Origin: Achromobacter sp. UMC71
Lineage (GTDB): Bacteria; Pseudomonadota; Gammaproteobacteria; Burkholderiales; Burkholderiaceae_B
Reading direction: 5' to 3'
Length of the DNA: 64,000 nt
NCBI RefSeq assembly: GCF_014170305.1
Contig: NZ_LZZT01000045.1
Coordinates: 124,001 to 188,000, forward strand
Position 1 is the first letter of the stretch. Each line of letters starts with the position of its first letter. The position numbers were made by a program, and so were the translations under genes. Positions 33,665-42,212 of the stretch are shown here, piece by piece. The notes beneath the pieces were generated by a model. The model made no database searches, was not told the origin of the DNA, and was given only the letters and a program-made list of their open reading frames with translations.

Positions 33665-36242
33665 ATTGCGGCTTGAATCCCATCGCCTTCATGGCCGCCC
33701 CCAGCGCCTGCGGCCGGTAGCCATCCCACGGCGCATTGCCGGCGTCCAGGCGCGTGTGGATGTTGGCGATCGTCCACGTGTCGCTGGCCCGCAGGTCGTC
33801 CAGCTCATCCCAAGCCAGCGGCACGGACACGCCCATCCCCGGCCGCGCGCGGGCCGACCAGGCCGCGACCGTGGTGGCGCCGAAGCCGTTGCGCAGGTAG
33901 TCGGCGAAGATCTTGCCCACGCGGTTCTTCGGCCCGCTCTTGGCCACGAACAGTTGCGGCAGCGTCTTGGCCAGATGCTGTACGACGGCTTGCGAAAACG
34001 CCTTGACCGTATCCCAGTCGTACTGGCGGCGCAGCGGCACGACGATGTGCAGGCCCTTGCCGCCGCTGGTCTTGAGCCAGCTTTGCAGGCCGATCTCGTC
34101 CAGCATCACATGCAGCAGATGGGTGGCGCGCTGCACCGATTTCCATGGCACGCCCTCGCCCGGGTCCAGGTCGAACAGCATGCGATCCGGCTTGCCGATC
34201 GCGGTCTTGACCGCGTTCCAGGTGTGAAACTCCACCACGTTCATCTGCACCGCCGACAGGATGGCTTGCGCCGTCGGCACTTCGACCAGCGGCGCGTGGC
34301 CGGGGTCCAGCGTCTTGGGCAGCGCCTTCACACCGGGCATCGGCGCCTCCAGGTGCTTTTGGAAGAAGCGTTCCCCCTCGATGCCGTCCGGGGCGCGCAG
34401 GAAGGACACGGGGCGCGCCTTCAGGTGCGCCAGCAGCAGCGGCGCCACCAGGGCGTAATAGCGCGCCAGGTCCAGCTTGGTCAGGCCGGTGGACGGGTCG
34501 ATGACGCGTTCCGGATGCGAGAGCTTGCCGGCCGCGGCCTTGCCGGATCGCTTGGCGGGCGTAGTCTTCGCGGCCGTTGTCCGTGCAGGCTTGCCGGAGG
34601 CGCGATCGGATTTCACGGCGGTTGCGCTCACGGGGGTCTCCTTGATGATGGCGCGGGCGGGCTTGTCCTTGCGCAGCCCTTGAAACACCGGATGGCGCAC
34701 ATGGCCCGCGCCGGTCCATTCGCTGAACGACACCTCGGCCACGAGCTGGGGCTTGACCCAATGCGTGCCGCGGCCGCGGCCCGGGACCTTGACGGCGGCC
34801 TGGTCCGTTTCCAGCCGGGCCAGGCGCGCTTGCAGCGCGGCCAGGCCCGAGTCATCGAAACCGGTGCCGACCTTGCCCGCGTAGACCAGCGCGCCGTCGT
34901 CGCCGTGATAGGCCAGCAGCAAGGCGCCCAGCCCGACCCGTGCACCCTTGGGGTCGGTGTACCCCACGACAACGAATTCCTGGCGGCGGGCGCACTTGAG
35001 CTTGATCCAGCTGTCGCTGCGCCGCGAAACGTAGGGGGACGACAGGCGCTTGGCAATGATGCCCTCCAGCCCCATCTTGCAGGCCGAGGCCACCAGATCG
35101 GCCGGGGCGGCATCGAACGCCTCGCTGAAACGCAGGGCGTCGTCATCGACGGCATCCATCAGTTGCGCCAGCAGGCCACGGCGCACGCGCAGCGGTTCGC
35201 GGCGCAGATCACGGCCAGCAACGTAGGGCAGGTCAAAGGCGTAGAACACGATGCCGCCCGTGCGCTCACCGTCGAAGGCGTTCTGCAGCGCCTGGAAGCT
35301 AGGCCCGCCGTTGCCGGCCAGCATCACGATTTCGCCGTCGATCCAGGCGTTCTGCACCGGCAACTGGCTGAAGGCCCGCACCAGGTGCGGCAGCTTGGGC
35401 CCCCAGTCGTGGCCGTTGCGCGTGTACAGCCGGACGTCGCCGTTATCGATCCTGGCCATCAGCCGGTAGCCGTCGAACTTCATTTCGTACAGCCAGTCCG
35501 GCGCGAGATCCGGCACGCCTTCGACCAGCGTGGCCAGTTGCGGCTTGAGCGTATCGGGTAAGTCGGCGGCCTGGCCGGGCAGACGCGGCGCGTTCGTGCC
35601 GGCAGCGGGCGTGCCGGCGGCGGAGGTGGCGGCCGGCTTGGATACCGAGGCGGGCTTGCCCTTGCCCTTGCCCTTGCTCTTGCGCAGCGGCACCACGCTA
35701 TCCGGCTCCTCATCGACCACGCTGAATTCGCTGGCATCGCGCGCATAACCGTCGCGGTCCTTCACTAGCAGCCACGGCGGCTGCTTGTCCGATTCCTTGC
35801 CCTTCATGCGGATCAAGGCCCAACGACCCCGCAGCTTCACGCCATGCAGGTCGAACTTCAAATGCCCGCGCCGATAGCCGTCAGCCGGGTCGCCCACCGG
35901 CGCCCAGGTCCCCTCGTCCCAAATGATGACCTTGCCGGCGCCGTACTGGCCCTTGGGGATCTGGCCTTCGAACTGGTTGTAGGCAATGGGGTGGTCTTCC
36001 ACCTGTACCGCCATGCGCTTGATGGCGGGATCGAAGCTGGGCCCCTTGGGCACGGCCCAGCTTTTCATCACGCCATCCAGTTCGAGCCGGAAGTCATAGT
36101 GCAGATGGCTGGCCCAGTGCTTCTGGATGACGAAGGCGCGCGCCGCCTCGTTGGCCTGGCCGCCGTCCGCCGGCTCGGCGGTAATGTCGAAATTGCGCTT
36201 GGCGCGGTACTTCGCCAGGCTGTCTGCCGCCGCCATCGTCAT
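33663..36242 (-). CDS. ligD: Multifunctional NHEJ ligase LigD
   Basis: An 859-residue three-domain enzyme in the order phosphoesterase, ligase, polymerase. The PE domain (~10-180) contains HLHYDFRLELDG and EGQIPKGQYGAG. The ligase domain (~245-540) has the adenylated Lys in YEMKFDGYRL. A Lys/Ala-rich linker (~550-595) leads to the archaeo-eukaryotic-primase-type polymerase (~600-859), with FDLDPGEGVPW and KTSGGKGLHIVVPL. With Ku it repairs double-strand breaks by end joining. The start overlaps the Ku stop (ATGA), so the two are coupled. The long plus-strand frame opposite is a high-GC shadow. Confidence 0.95.
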   Translation of the reverse strand: MTMAAADSLAKYRAKRNFDITAEPADGGQANEAARAFVIQKHWASHLHYDFRLELDGVMKSWAVPKGPSFDPAIKRMAVQVEDHPIAYNQFEGQIPKGQYGAGKVIIWDEGTWAPVGDPADGYRRGHLKFDLHGVKLRGRWALIRMKGKESDKQPPWLLVKDRDGYARDASEFSVVDEEPDSVVPLRKSKGKGKGKPASVSKPAATSAAGTPAAGTNAPRLPGQAADLPDTLKPQLATLVEGVPDLAPDWLYEMKFDGYRLMARIDNGDVRLYTRNGHDWGPKLPHLVRAFSQLPVQNAWIDGEIVMLAGNGGPSFQALQNAFDGERTGGIVFYAFDLPYVAGRDLRREPLRVRRGLLAQLMDAVDDDALRFSEAFDAAPADLVASACKMGLEGIIAKRLSSPYVSRRSDSWIKLKCARRQEFVVVGYTDPKGARVGLGALLLAYHGDDGALVYAGKVGTGFDDSGLAALQARLARLETDQAAVKVPGRGRGTHWVKPQLVAEVSFSEWTGAGHVRHPVFQGLRKDKPARAIIKETPVSATAVKSDRASGKPARTTAAKTTPAKRSGKAAAGKLSHPERVIDPSTGLTKLDLARYYALVAPLLLAHLKARPVSFLRAPDGIEGERFFQKHLEAPMPGVKALPKTLDPGHAPLVEVPTAQAILSAVQMNVVEFHTWNAVKTAIGKPDRMLFDLDPGEGVPWKSVQRATHLLHVMLDEIGLQSWLKTSGGKGLHIVVPLRRQYDWDTVKAFSQAVVQHLAKTLPQLFVAKSGPKNRVGKIFADYLRNGFGATTVAAWSARARPGMGVSVPLAWDELDDLRASDTWTIANIHTRLDAGNAPWDGYRPQALGAAMKAMGFKPQ

Positions 36243-37261
36243 GCCGCCTTACGGGTGTTGGATGCGGACCTGGCGGCCTTACCGGATGTCGTCTTCCGGG
36301 GCGCCGCCGCAGCGGCCTTGGATGCGGTTTTAGTTGCAGTCCTAGTAGAGGTCTTGGCCGCGCGCTTGCCGGCCGCCTTCGCCGTGGACGACGCGGCTTT
36401 CGCAGCCTTGGCAGCCGGCTTGTGCGCGGACTCGGCCGACGAGCCGTTGGAAAACTTGCCCGCCGACTTGCCCTTCAAGCTGCGCTGCAACAGCTCGGTC
36501 AAGTCGATCACATTGTCCGCATAGGCAGGCGATTCCTCCTGCGGCTCGACCACCGTTTCCGTCTTGCCGGCCTTTACCTTCCTGGCGACCAGCCCCATGA
36601 CCGCGGCCTTGAACTCGTCCTTGTATTGCTCGGGGTCCCATTCGCCGGTCATGTCGTCCACCAGCATCCTGGCCGTCTTCAATTCACTGGCGCTGGGCGC
36701 CGACGCCTTGCTGCCGGCCTTGGGCAGGTCCAGGTCGTCGGTGGACTTGACGTCGTCCCCCCAGCGCATCAGGTTCAGCACCAGCGCGTCGCCCGACGGG
36801 ATCAACGCGGCCAGGTGCTGCTTGGTCTGGATCACCACCTTGGCGATGCCGATCTTGCCGCTCTTGGCCAGGGTGTCGCGCAACAAGGCATAGACCTTCT
36901 GGCCCTTGTTGATCGGCGCCACGTAATAGGGCCGCTCCAGGTACACGAACGACACCTCGGCGGCATCCACGAACTGCTGGATCTCGATGGTCTGCGTGGT
37001 GCGGGGATAGGCCTCGGCGATCTCGTCGGGGGAAATCACAACATACTGGCCGTCTTCGTATTCCACCCCCTTGACGATGTTGTCCTTGTCGATTTCCTTG
37101 CCGGTGCGCTTGTTGATGCGCTTGTAGCCCACGGGGTCCATGGACCGCTTGTCCAGCCAGTCGAAGTCCACGCCCGACTCGGTCGTGGCCGTGTGCAGGC
37201 CCACTGGGATATGCACCAGCCCGAACGAAATCGCCCCTTTCCAGATGGTTCGCGTCGCCAT
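36239..37261 (-). CDS. ku: Ku DNA end-binding protein
   Basis: A 340-residue bacterial Ku. The core (1-260) starts TIWKGAISFGLVHIPVGLHTAT and contains VEYEDGQYVVISPDEIAEAYP. A long Lys/Ala/Thr-rich C-terminal tail (~280-340) resembles histone tails and is known in other Ku proteins to aid DNA binding and LigD recruitment. RBS AAGGAGCGG is well placed. It is the first gene of the ku-ligD operon; the homodimer threads onto broken DNA ends. Confidence 0.95.
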   Translation of the reverse strand: MATRTIWKGAISFGLVHIPVGLHTATTESGVDFDWLDKRSMDPVGYKRINKRTGKEIDKDNIVKGVEYEDGQYVVISPDEIAEAYPRTTQTIEIQQFVDAAEVSFVYLERPYYVAPINKGQKVYALLRDTLAKSGKIGIAKVVIQTKQHLAALIPSGDALVLNLMRWGDDVKSTDDLDLPKAGSKASAPSASELKTARMLVDDMTGEWDPEQYKDEFKAAVMGLVARKVKAGKTETVVEPQEESPAYADNVIDLTELLQRSLKGKSAGKFSNGSSAESAHKPAAKAAKAASSTAKAAGKRAAKTSTRTATKTASKAAAAAPRKTTSGKAARSASNTRKAA

Positions 37262-37403
37262 GATGCCGCTCCTTTGAAAGCGTGGATCCCAGTCAGCATA
37301 TATCGTTCCCGCCGCCTGGTTTCAACTGTCATGATTTGCCACACGTGCGTGCGTCGAATGCGGTTCAATCCGGTTCAACCCCGTCCCTGCAAAGGCTCCT
37401 GCC

Positions 37404-38003
37404 ATGGCGACCATCACCCGTGCGGCATTTCTCAAACTGCTCACCAAGCACTTGTTCCCGGTCTTGAAGGCCGAAGGCTTCGAAGGCACGGGCCAGACGC
37501 TGCGCCGCATCCGCGGCCCCATTGTCCACGTCTTCAACGTCCAGGCGGCCAGCGGCGGCAAGGCCTGCTACCTCAACCTGGGCGCGCACTACGACTTCCT
37601 GCCGTGCGAAGGCGGCGCCTTCGTGCCGCCGGCCGAGATCGAGGAATCGCACTGTATTTTCCGCGACCGTATGGACCCGCCGCCGGGCGAAGCCTATGGC
37701 TGGGCCTATGGCGCCGACGCGGCGCAGGCCGAGGAAAACGTCGAATTCATCATCAGCGAATGGCCCCGGGTCGGCCACGCGTTCTTCGCGCATTACGACA
37801 GCTATCCGGCCAGTTGCGAACGCCTGGTGCAGCAGACCGATCCGGATTCCATCCACCCGGCCACGACACTGAACTTCGCGCGTATCGCGAAGCACCTGGG
37901 CGATACCGAACGCGCGCAGGCCTTCATCCGCTCGGGCCTGGCCCGGGCCCCGGCCGCCGCCACGTCGCTCAAGGCCAAGCTGGAACAGGCGCTGGCGGGC
38001 TGA
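37404..38003 (+). CDS. DUF4304 domain protein
   Basis: A 199-residue protein with DUF4304 over residues ~5-130 (FLKLLTKHLFPVLKAEGFEGTGQTLRRIRGP; YLNLGAHYDFLP). This domain is shared by many small bacterial proteins of unknown role, some in polymorphic-toxin or immunity contexts. The C-terminal third is helical (LNFARIAKHLGDTERAQAFIRSGL) and may be a TPR-like hairpin. AAAGG precedes the ATG. It is divergent from Ku. Confidence 0.65.
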   Translation: MATITRAAFLKLLTKHLFPVLKAEGFEGTGQTLRRIRGPIVHVFNVQAASGGKACYLNLGAHYDFLPCEGGAFVPPAEIEESHCIFRDRMDPPPGEAYGWAYGADAAQAEENVEFIISEWPRVGHAFFAHYDSYPASCERLVQQTDPDSIHPATTLNFARIAKHLGDTERAQAFIRSGLARAPAAATSLKAKLEQALAG

Positions 38004-38141
38004 TCCGCGCGACGGTCGCGTCGCTGAAAACGCGGACCGGACACGCCTGGCGTTGCCGCCGGGCCGCGGGCAACGCCTGCCGTGGACACCGAACATTGGC
38101 TTGGATAGACTATCAGCCTTCCCGAATAGTTCCGATCCGCC

Positions 38142-38927
38142 ATGGCCGACCTTACCATCGACCGTTCGCTGGTCGACCGGTCCGACGGCCCCAGTCTGTT
38201 CGTCGTGGCCGGCCGCTGCGAAGACACCGATTTCGCTACCGAAGCCCATCATCACTCGCGCGGCCAATTGTTCGGCTCGCTGCAAGGCCTGCTGTCGGTC
38301 GGGCTGGACAGCGGCGTCTGGGTCGTCCCGGCGATCCACGCCGTCTGGCTGCCCCCGCACCAGGCGCATTGGGCCCGCTCGCACGGCCCCTTCCATGGCT
38401 GGAGCGCCTTCATCACCGAAGCGCAATGCGCCAGCCTGCCGCAACACCCCTGCACCCTGCGCGTATCGGGCCTGTTGCGCGAAGCCGTGCTGCGCGCAAG
38501 CACCTGGCCGCTCGAGCCCCTGACGGGCGCGCGCCAGCATCTGGCTGCGGTCATCCTCGAAGAGATCCGCGACCTGCCCGAGGAAAGCTTCGGCCTGCCC
38601 ATGCCGCAGGAGCCGCGTCTGCAACGCATCGCCCGCGCCTTGATCGACGACCCGTCGGACGCGCGCGACCTGGAGCAATGGGCGGACTGGGGCGCGGTCA
38701 GCTCGCGCACGCTCAGCCGGCGGTTCGTGGCGGAAACAGGGTTCAACTTCTCGACCTGGCGCCAGCGCGCGCGCCTCTTGCGCGCGCTGGAACGGCTGGC
38801 CGATGGCGCGCAAGTCACCACCATTGCGCTGGAACTGGGTTATTCCACCCCCACCGCTTTCATCAATCTGTTCCGCCGCGCTTTTGGGGCAACGCCGGCG
38901 GTGTATCGGGAGCGATTGCTGCGGTAG
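38142..38927 (+). CDS. AraC-family regulator with cupin domain
   Basis: A 261-residue protein. The N-terminal cupin-like sensor (residues ~15-140; HHHSRGQLFGSLQGLLSV, WVVPAIHAVWLPPH) is followed by an AraC double HTH (DLEQWADWGAVSSRTLSRRFVAETG; VTTIALELGYSTPTAFINLFRRAFG). This is the NimR/YdeC-like type with a reduced effector domain. No adjacent plausible target; such genes often regulate a divergent transporter that is absent here. Confidence 0.85.
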   Translation: MADLTIDRSLVDRSDGPSLFVVAGRCEDTDFATEAHHHSRGQLFGSLQGLLSVGLDSGVWVVPAIHAVWLPPHQAHWARSHGPFHGWSAFITEAQCASLPQHPCTLRVSGLLREAVLRASTWPLEPLTGARQHLAAVILEEIRDLPEESFGLPMPQEPRLQRIARALIDDPSDARDLEQWADWGAVSSRTLSRRFVAETGFNFSTWRQRARLLRALERLADGAQVTTIALELGYSTPTAFINLFRRAFGATPAVYRERLLR

Positions 38928-38973
38928 GGGCGTGGATGGGATGTGCTGCTAGGCGGCCCCGGCCCGGCTCCCG

Positions 38974-39025
38974 CAGCTAGGCTGCCCCCAGCTAGGCCTC
39001 CCCAGCTAGGCGCCCCCAGCTAGGC
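38974..39025. repeat. Four tandem CAGCTAGGC repeats
   Basis: The 9-bp unit CAGCTAGGC occurs at 38974, 38989, 39003 and 39017, a period of 14-15 bp with C-rich spacers. The last copy supplies the TAG stop of the minus-strand gene at 39020-39400. It looks like slippage expansion in the 3' region between convergent genes. Confidence 0.7.
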
Positions 39026-39400
39026 GCCCCCCACCATCCACCTCAGGCCCAGTTCGGTGGCGGCGGTTTCGTCGTCGACGAAGCCGACCTTGAAACCAAA
39101 CGCCTTGCTCAGCCCCGCCGCCGCCAGGCGCATCGGCGCCGGCGTCGGCTTGCCGCCTTCCAGCACGATCATGCCGCGGCACACGCTGCGCATCTGGTGC
39201 TTCACCCGCTTGAAGAACAAGGCCCTTTCGCGCCGCGCCTCCACGGACTCGTCGTGGTGGTCATCGGGCGAGTGGTCCATCACCAGCACGAACGGCCGCC
39301 CCTGATCGAGCAGGCGCTGCAATTGCTGTTCGACGGGAACATCCGATTCTTCCCGAGACCGGAGAAACATGAGGGGAGCGCGCGATTCATCAATCAACAT
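39020..39400 (-). CDS. Hypothetical 126-residue protein
   Basis: The start is taken at MLIDESRAPLMFL (39400); the open frame continues to 39649 but its upstream part looks non-coding. The product is soluble with no signal or membrane helix. The sequence PFVLVMDHS, then an acidic/basic stretch (DDHHDESVEARRERALFFKRVKHQM) and CRGMIVLEGG, suggests an alternating alpha/beta fold comparable to STAS or SpoIIAA-like proteins, but I do not recognise a family. A homologous pattern of a strand followed by helix supports a real gene. Confidence 0.5.
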   Translation of the reverse strand: MLIDESRAPLMFLRSREESDVPVEQQLQRLLDQGRPFVLVMDHSPDDHHDESVEARRERALFFKRVKHQMRSVCRGMIVLEGGKPTPAPMRLAAAGLSKAFGFKVGFVDDETAATELGLRWMVGGA

Positions 39401-39747
39401 GGCCGCAGATTCCAAAAAAAGGAGAACGAGTGCGTCGGCCAGGCCATGACGCGTCGCGCCGGCCTGCCCGCCGTCCTCGAAGCATCTCACCAGCAGGCAT
39501 CGGGCGCGCTCACGCGCCCGCCAAGTGATAGCCGTCAGCCGCCAATCTGGCGGCTGACGGCCAGGAGCGGGTCCGCGCGCAAAGATATTCGTCCTTTTCG
39601 CCCGCTTCGTCGCGGCCAGCGATAGCCAGTGGCGCGACGCCATCGCCACTGCGGGCGTCCCCCGCCAGTAGACCGGCGGCGGCGCCAGCGCTGCCGGCGC
39701 GGTGATCTGACCGAGGCGGCCCCATCAGGCCGTCTGCGGTCGCAAAG
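39401..39747. other. Intergenic region with hairpin
   Basis: About 350 nt between the hypothetical gene and the MocR-regulated promoter. Apart from the 13-bp hairpin at 39531-39561 I see no gene; the open frames are short and lack RBS. Confidence 0.4.
39531..39561. repeat. Perfect 13-bp hairpin
   Basis: GCCGTCAGCCGCC pairs fully with 39549-39561 across a 5-nt loop (AATCT). No T-run follows. It could be a REP-type element or a terminator-like structure. Confidence 0.5.
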
Positions 39748-39777
39748 TGGCTATATCAAATAACCAGGATTGGCTAT
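39748..39777. promoter_or_regulatory. Direct repeats of TGGCTAT, likely MocR sites
   Basis: TGGCTATAT at 39748 and TGGCTATTT at 39771 are 23 bp apart, 61 nt upstream of the M20 gene. The same motif appears in the mocR/MFS divergent promoter (45115-45146), linking the two transcription units to one regulator. Confidence 0.55.
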
Positions 39778-39837
39778 TTTTCACAGATCCAATTTTCTTT
39801 AGGATGGCTCGCATCCCAGTCAACATCGAGCACATCC

Positions 39838-41136
39838 ATGCCAGAACTGACCCCGGCGCTGCGCCAGCGCATCATCCAAGCGGTGGACGCGGGCTTCGCG
39901 GCCCAGACCGACCTGACGGCGCAACTGGTGCGCCTGCCCTCGCAGCGCGGTGAAGAAGCCACCGCGCAGGACTTCATGGCGGCCCGCTACGCCGAACGCG
40001 GCTATGGCGTGGACCGTTGGAAAATCGACGTGGACGCCATCCGCCACCTGCCGGGCTTTTCGCCGGTAGCGGTGTCCTACGACAACGCCTACAACGTGGT
40101 CGGCGCGCACCGGGCGCGCAGCCTGACAGGCCGTTCGCTGATCCTGAACGGCCACATCGACGTGGTGCCGGTCGGCCCGCTGGCGCAATGGAGCCGCGAC
40201 CCGTACGACCCCGCCATCGTCGATGGCTGGATGCACGGGCGCGGCGCGGGCGACATGAAGTCAGGCCTGATCGCCTGCCTGTCGGCCATGGACGCGCTGG
40301 CCAGCCTGGGTCTGGCGCCCGCCGGCGACGTGTTCCTGCAATCGGTGGTCGAAGAAGAGTGCACCGGCAACGGCGCGCTGGCCTGCCTGGCGCGCGGCTA
40401 CCGCGCCGACGCCGCCTTCATCCCCGAGCCGCTCCTGCCCATGCTGATGCGCGCGCAGGTCGGCCCGATGTGGTTCCAGGTGCAGGTCGAAGGCGACCCC
40501 CAGCATGCCTCGGGCGCATTCACCGGCGCGGGCGCCAACGCCATCCAGAAGGCCATCTTCCTGATCCAGGCGCTGGACGAGCTGGAAGAACGCTGGAACG
40601 GCCGCAAGTGCGACCACCGCCACTTCTGCGACCACCCCCACCCCATCCGCTTCAACCTGGGCAAGATCGCCGGCGGCGACTGGCCGTCCAGCGTGCCGGC
40701 CTGGTGCACCTTCGACATGCGCGTGGCCGTGTACCCGGGCCAGCGTCTGGAAGACGCCCGCGCCGAGATCGAGGCCTTCGTGGCGCGAGCCGCCGCGCGC
40801 GACCCGTTCCTGGCCAAGCATCCGCCCAAGGTCATCTACCATGGCTTCATGGCCGAGGGCTACGAACTGAAGGATGCCGACGAGGTCGAGGCCGCGCTGC
40901 GCAGCGCCCACCAACAGGTATTCGGCGAGCCGCTGCGCGAGTACGCCACCTCCGCTGCCACCGACGCGCGTTTCTATGGCCTGTACGCGGACACGCCGGC
41001 CATCGTCTATGGCCCGGAATGCCGCATGCCGCACGGCTACGACGAAGCCGTGAACCTGGAATCGGTGCGCAAGGTCACCCAGACCATCGCGCTGTTCATC
41101 GCCGAATGGTGCGGACTGGAAGCGCGCCCGACATGA
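39838..41136 (+). CDS. M20-family peptidase/deacylase (ArgE/DapE-like)
   Basis: A 432-residue di-zinc hydrolase. Metal and catalytic motifs are LILNGHIDVVPVG, GRGAGDMKSGL and VVEEECTGNG, with a dimerisation domain in the middle. M20 enzymes remove acyl groups or split dipeptides from amino acids. It is the first gene of a three-gene unit whose stops and starts overlap (ATGA with the kinase). By context it probably releases the amino-containing substrate from an N-acyl or peptide precursor before kinase and phospholyase action. Confidence 0.8.
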   Translation: MPELTPALRQRIIQAVDAGFAAQTDLTAQLVRLPSQRGEEATAQDFMAARYAERGYGVDRWKIDVDAIRHLPGFSPVAVSYDNAYNVVGAHRARSLTGRSLILNGHIDVVPVGPLAQWSRDPYDPAIVDGWMHGRGAGDMKSGLIACLSAMDALASLGLAPAGDVFLQSVVEEECTGNGALACLARGYRADAAFIPEPLLPMLMRAQVGPMWFQVQVEGDPQHASGAFTGAGANAIQKAIFLIQALDELEERWNGRKCDHRHFCDHPHPIRFNLGKIAGGDWPSSVPAWCTFDMRVAVYPGQRLEDARAEIEAFVARAAARDPFLAKHPPKVIYHGFMAEGYELKDADEVEAALRSAHQQVFGEPLREYATSAATDARFYGLYADTPAIVYGPECRMPHGYDEAVNLESVRKVTQTIALFIAEWCGLEARPT

Positions 41137-42212
41137 ATCGCAGCCCCCTTCCCAGCGCCGGCCAGGCGCTGTTCGCGGCCGAGCCCCCCAAACTGACGCT
41201 GGCACAGGCCGAAGCCGTGGCACTGTCCTGCTACGGATTGAGCGCCCGCGCCAGCGTCCTGTCCAGCGAACGCGACCAGAATTTCCTGATGCAGTGCGAA
41301 GGCGGTGCCGCCTATGTGCTCAAGGCCACCCATCCGGCCGAAGACCCGGCCGTCACCGACTTCCATACCCAGGCCCAGCTGTGCCTGATGCAAGCGGGCG
41401 GCAAGCCGCCCGTGCCGCGGCTGATTCCCGGCCTGGCGGGCGGCTACGTGCATTGGCGCGACGACGAGGACGGCGGCCGCCGCGCCATCCGCCTGATGAC
41501 CTTCGTGGACGGCGTGCCGCTGTACAAGGTGGATCGCAGCCCGGCGCAGCACCAGGCCCTGGGCCGCGCGCTGGCGCAGTTCGACCTGGCGCTAGCGGCT
41601 TTCAGCCACCCCATGGCCGACCACGAACTGATGTGGGATCTGCAACATGCCGACCGCCTGGCCGACCTGCTGCCGCGCATCGTGGAACCGGAACGGCGCA
41701 GATTGGCCGAGCGCCAGCTGGACCGCTTCATGCGCGACACGCAGCCCAGGCTGGGCGGCCTGCGGCGCCAGGTCATCCACAACGACCTGAACCCCTACAA
41801 CGTAATGGTGGACCGCGCCCGGCACGACCACATCGCCGCGCTGCTGGATTTTGGCGACATGGTGCGCGCGCCGCTGGTGCAGGACCTGGCCGTGGCCGGC
41901 GCCTACCTGCTGCAGGACGCGCCCGATCCGCTGTCGCCCGCGCTGCGCCATTGCCTGGCCAGCTATCACCAGGCACTGCCGCTGACCGATACCGAAATCG
42001 CCCTGCTGCCCGGCCTGATGGCCGCGCGCCTGCTCATCACGGTGGCCATCACCGGGTGGCGCGCGCAGCAGCATCCCGAAAACCGCCACTACATCCTGCG
42101 CAACAACGGCCTGGCCTGGACCGGCCTGGCGCGGCTGGATGCGATGCCGCAGCAACAGGCCAGCGAGACCCTGCTGGCCGCCAGCCTGACCCCGATGGAG
42201 AGTTTCACGTGA
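41133..42212 (+). CDS. APH-fold small-molecule kinase (hydroxylysine kinase-like)
   Basis: A 359-residue protein-kinase-like phosphotransferase. It has FLMQCEGGAAYVLKATHP with the ATP-binding Lys, then the catalytic loop QVIHNDLNPYNVMVD (HxDxxxxN), then LLDFGDM in place of DFG. It belongs with the APH/ChoK/HYKK group. HYKK phosphorylates 5-hydroxylysine, and the product is split by a class III PLP phospholyase; exactly such an enzyme is encoded next (42209). The substrate could also be another amino alcohol or hydroxy-amino acid. Start overlaps the M20 stop. Confidence 0.78.
   Translation: MNRSPLPSAGQALFAAEPPKLTLAQAEAVALSCYGLSARASVLSSERDQNFLMQCEGGAAYVLKATHPAEDPAVTDFHTQAQLCLMQAGGKPPVPRLIPGLAGGYVHWRDDEDGGRRAIRLMTFVDGVPLYKVDRSPAQHQALGRALAQFDLALAAFSHPMADHELMWDLQHADRLADLLPRIVEPERRRLAERQLDRFMRDTQPRLGGLRRQVIHNDLNPYNVMVDRARHDHIAALLDFGDMVRAPLVQDLAVAGAYLLQDAPDPLSPALRHCLASYHQALPLTDTEIALLPGLMAARLLITVAITGWRAQQHPENRHYILRNNGLAWTGLARLDAMPQQQASETLLAASLTPMESFT

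Noticed and set aside
33666-35561. 631-residue plus-strand open frame
   Set aside because: Antisense to ligD; Arg/Gln/His-rich with no domain. A shadow of high-GC codon usage.
40017-42212. Long fusion frame of M20 and kinase regions
   Set aside because: Reads the M20 gene out of frame and only its last part matches the kinase; the ATGA-overlapping kinase start at 41133 is the real one.
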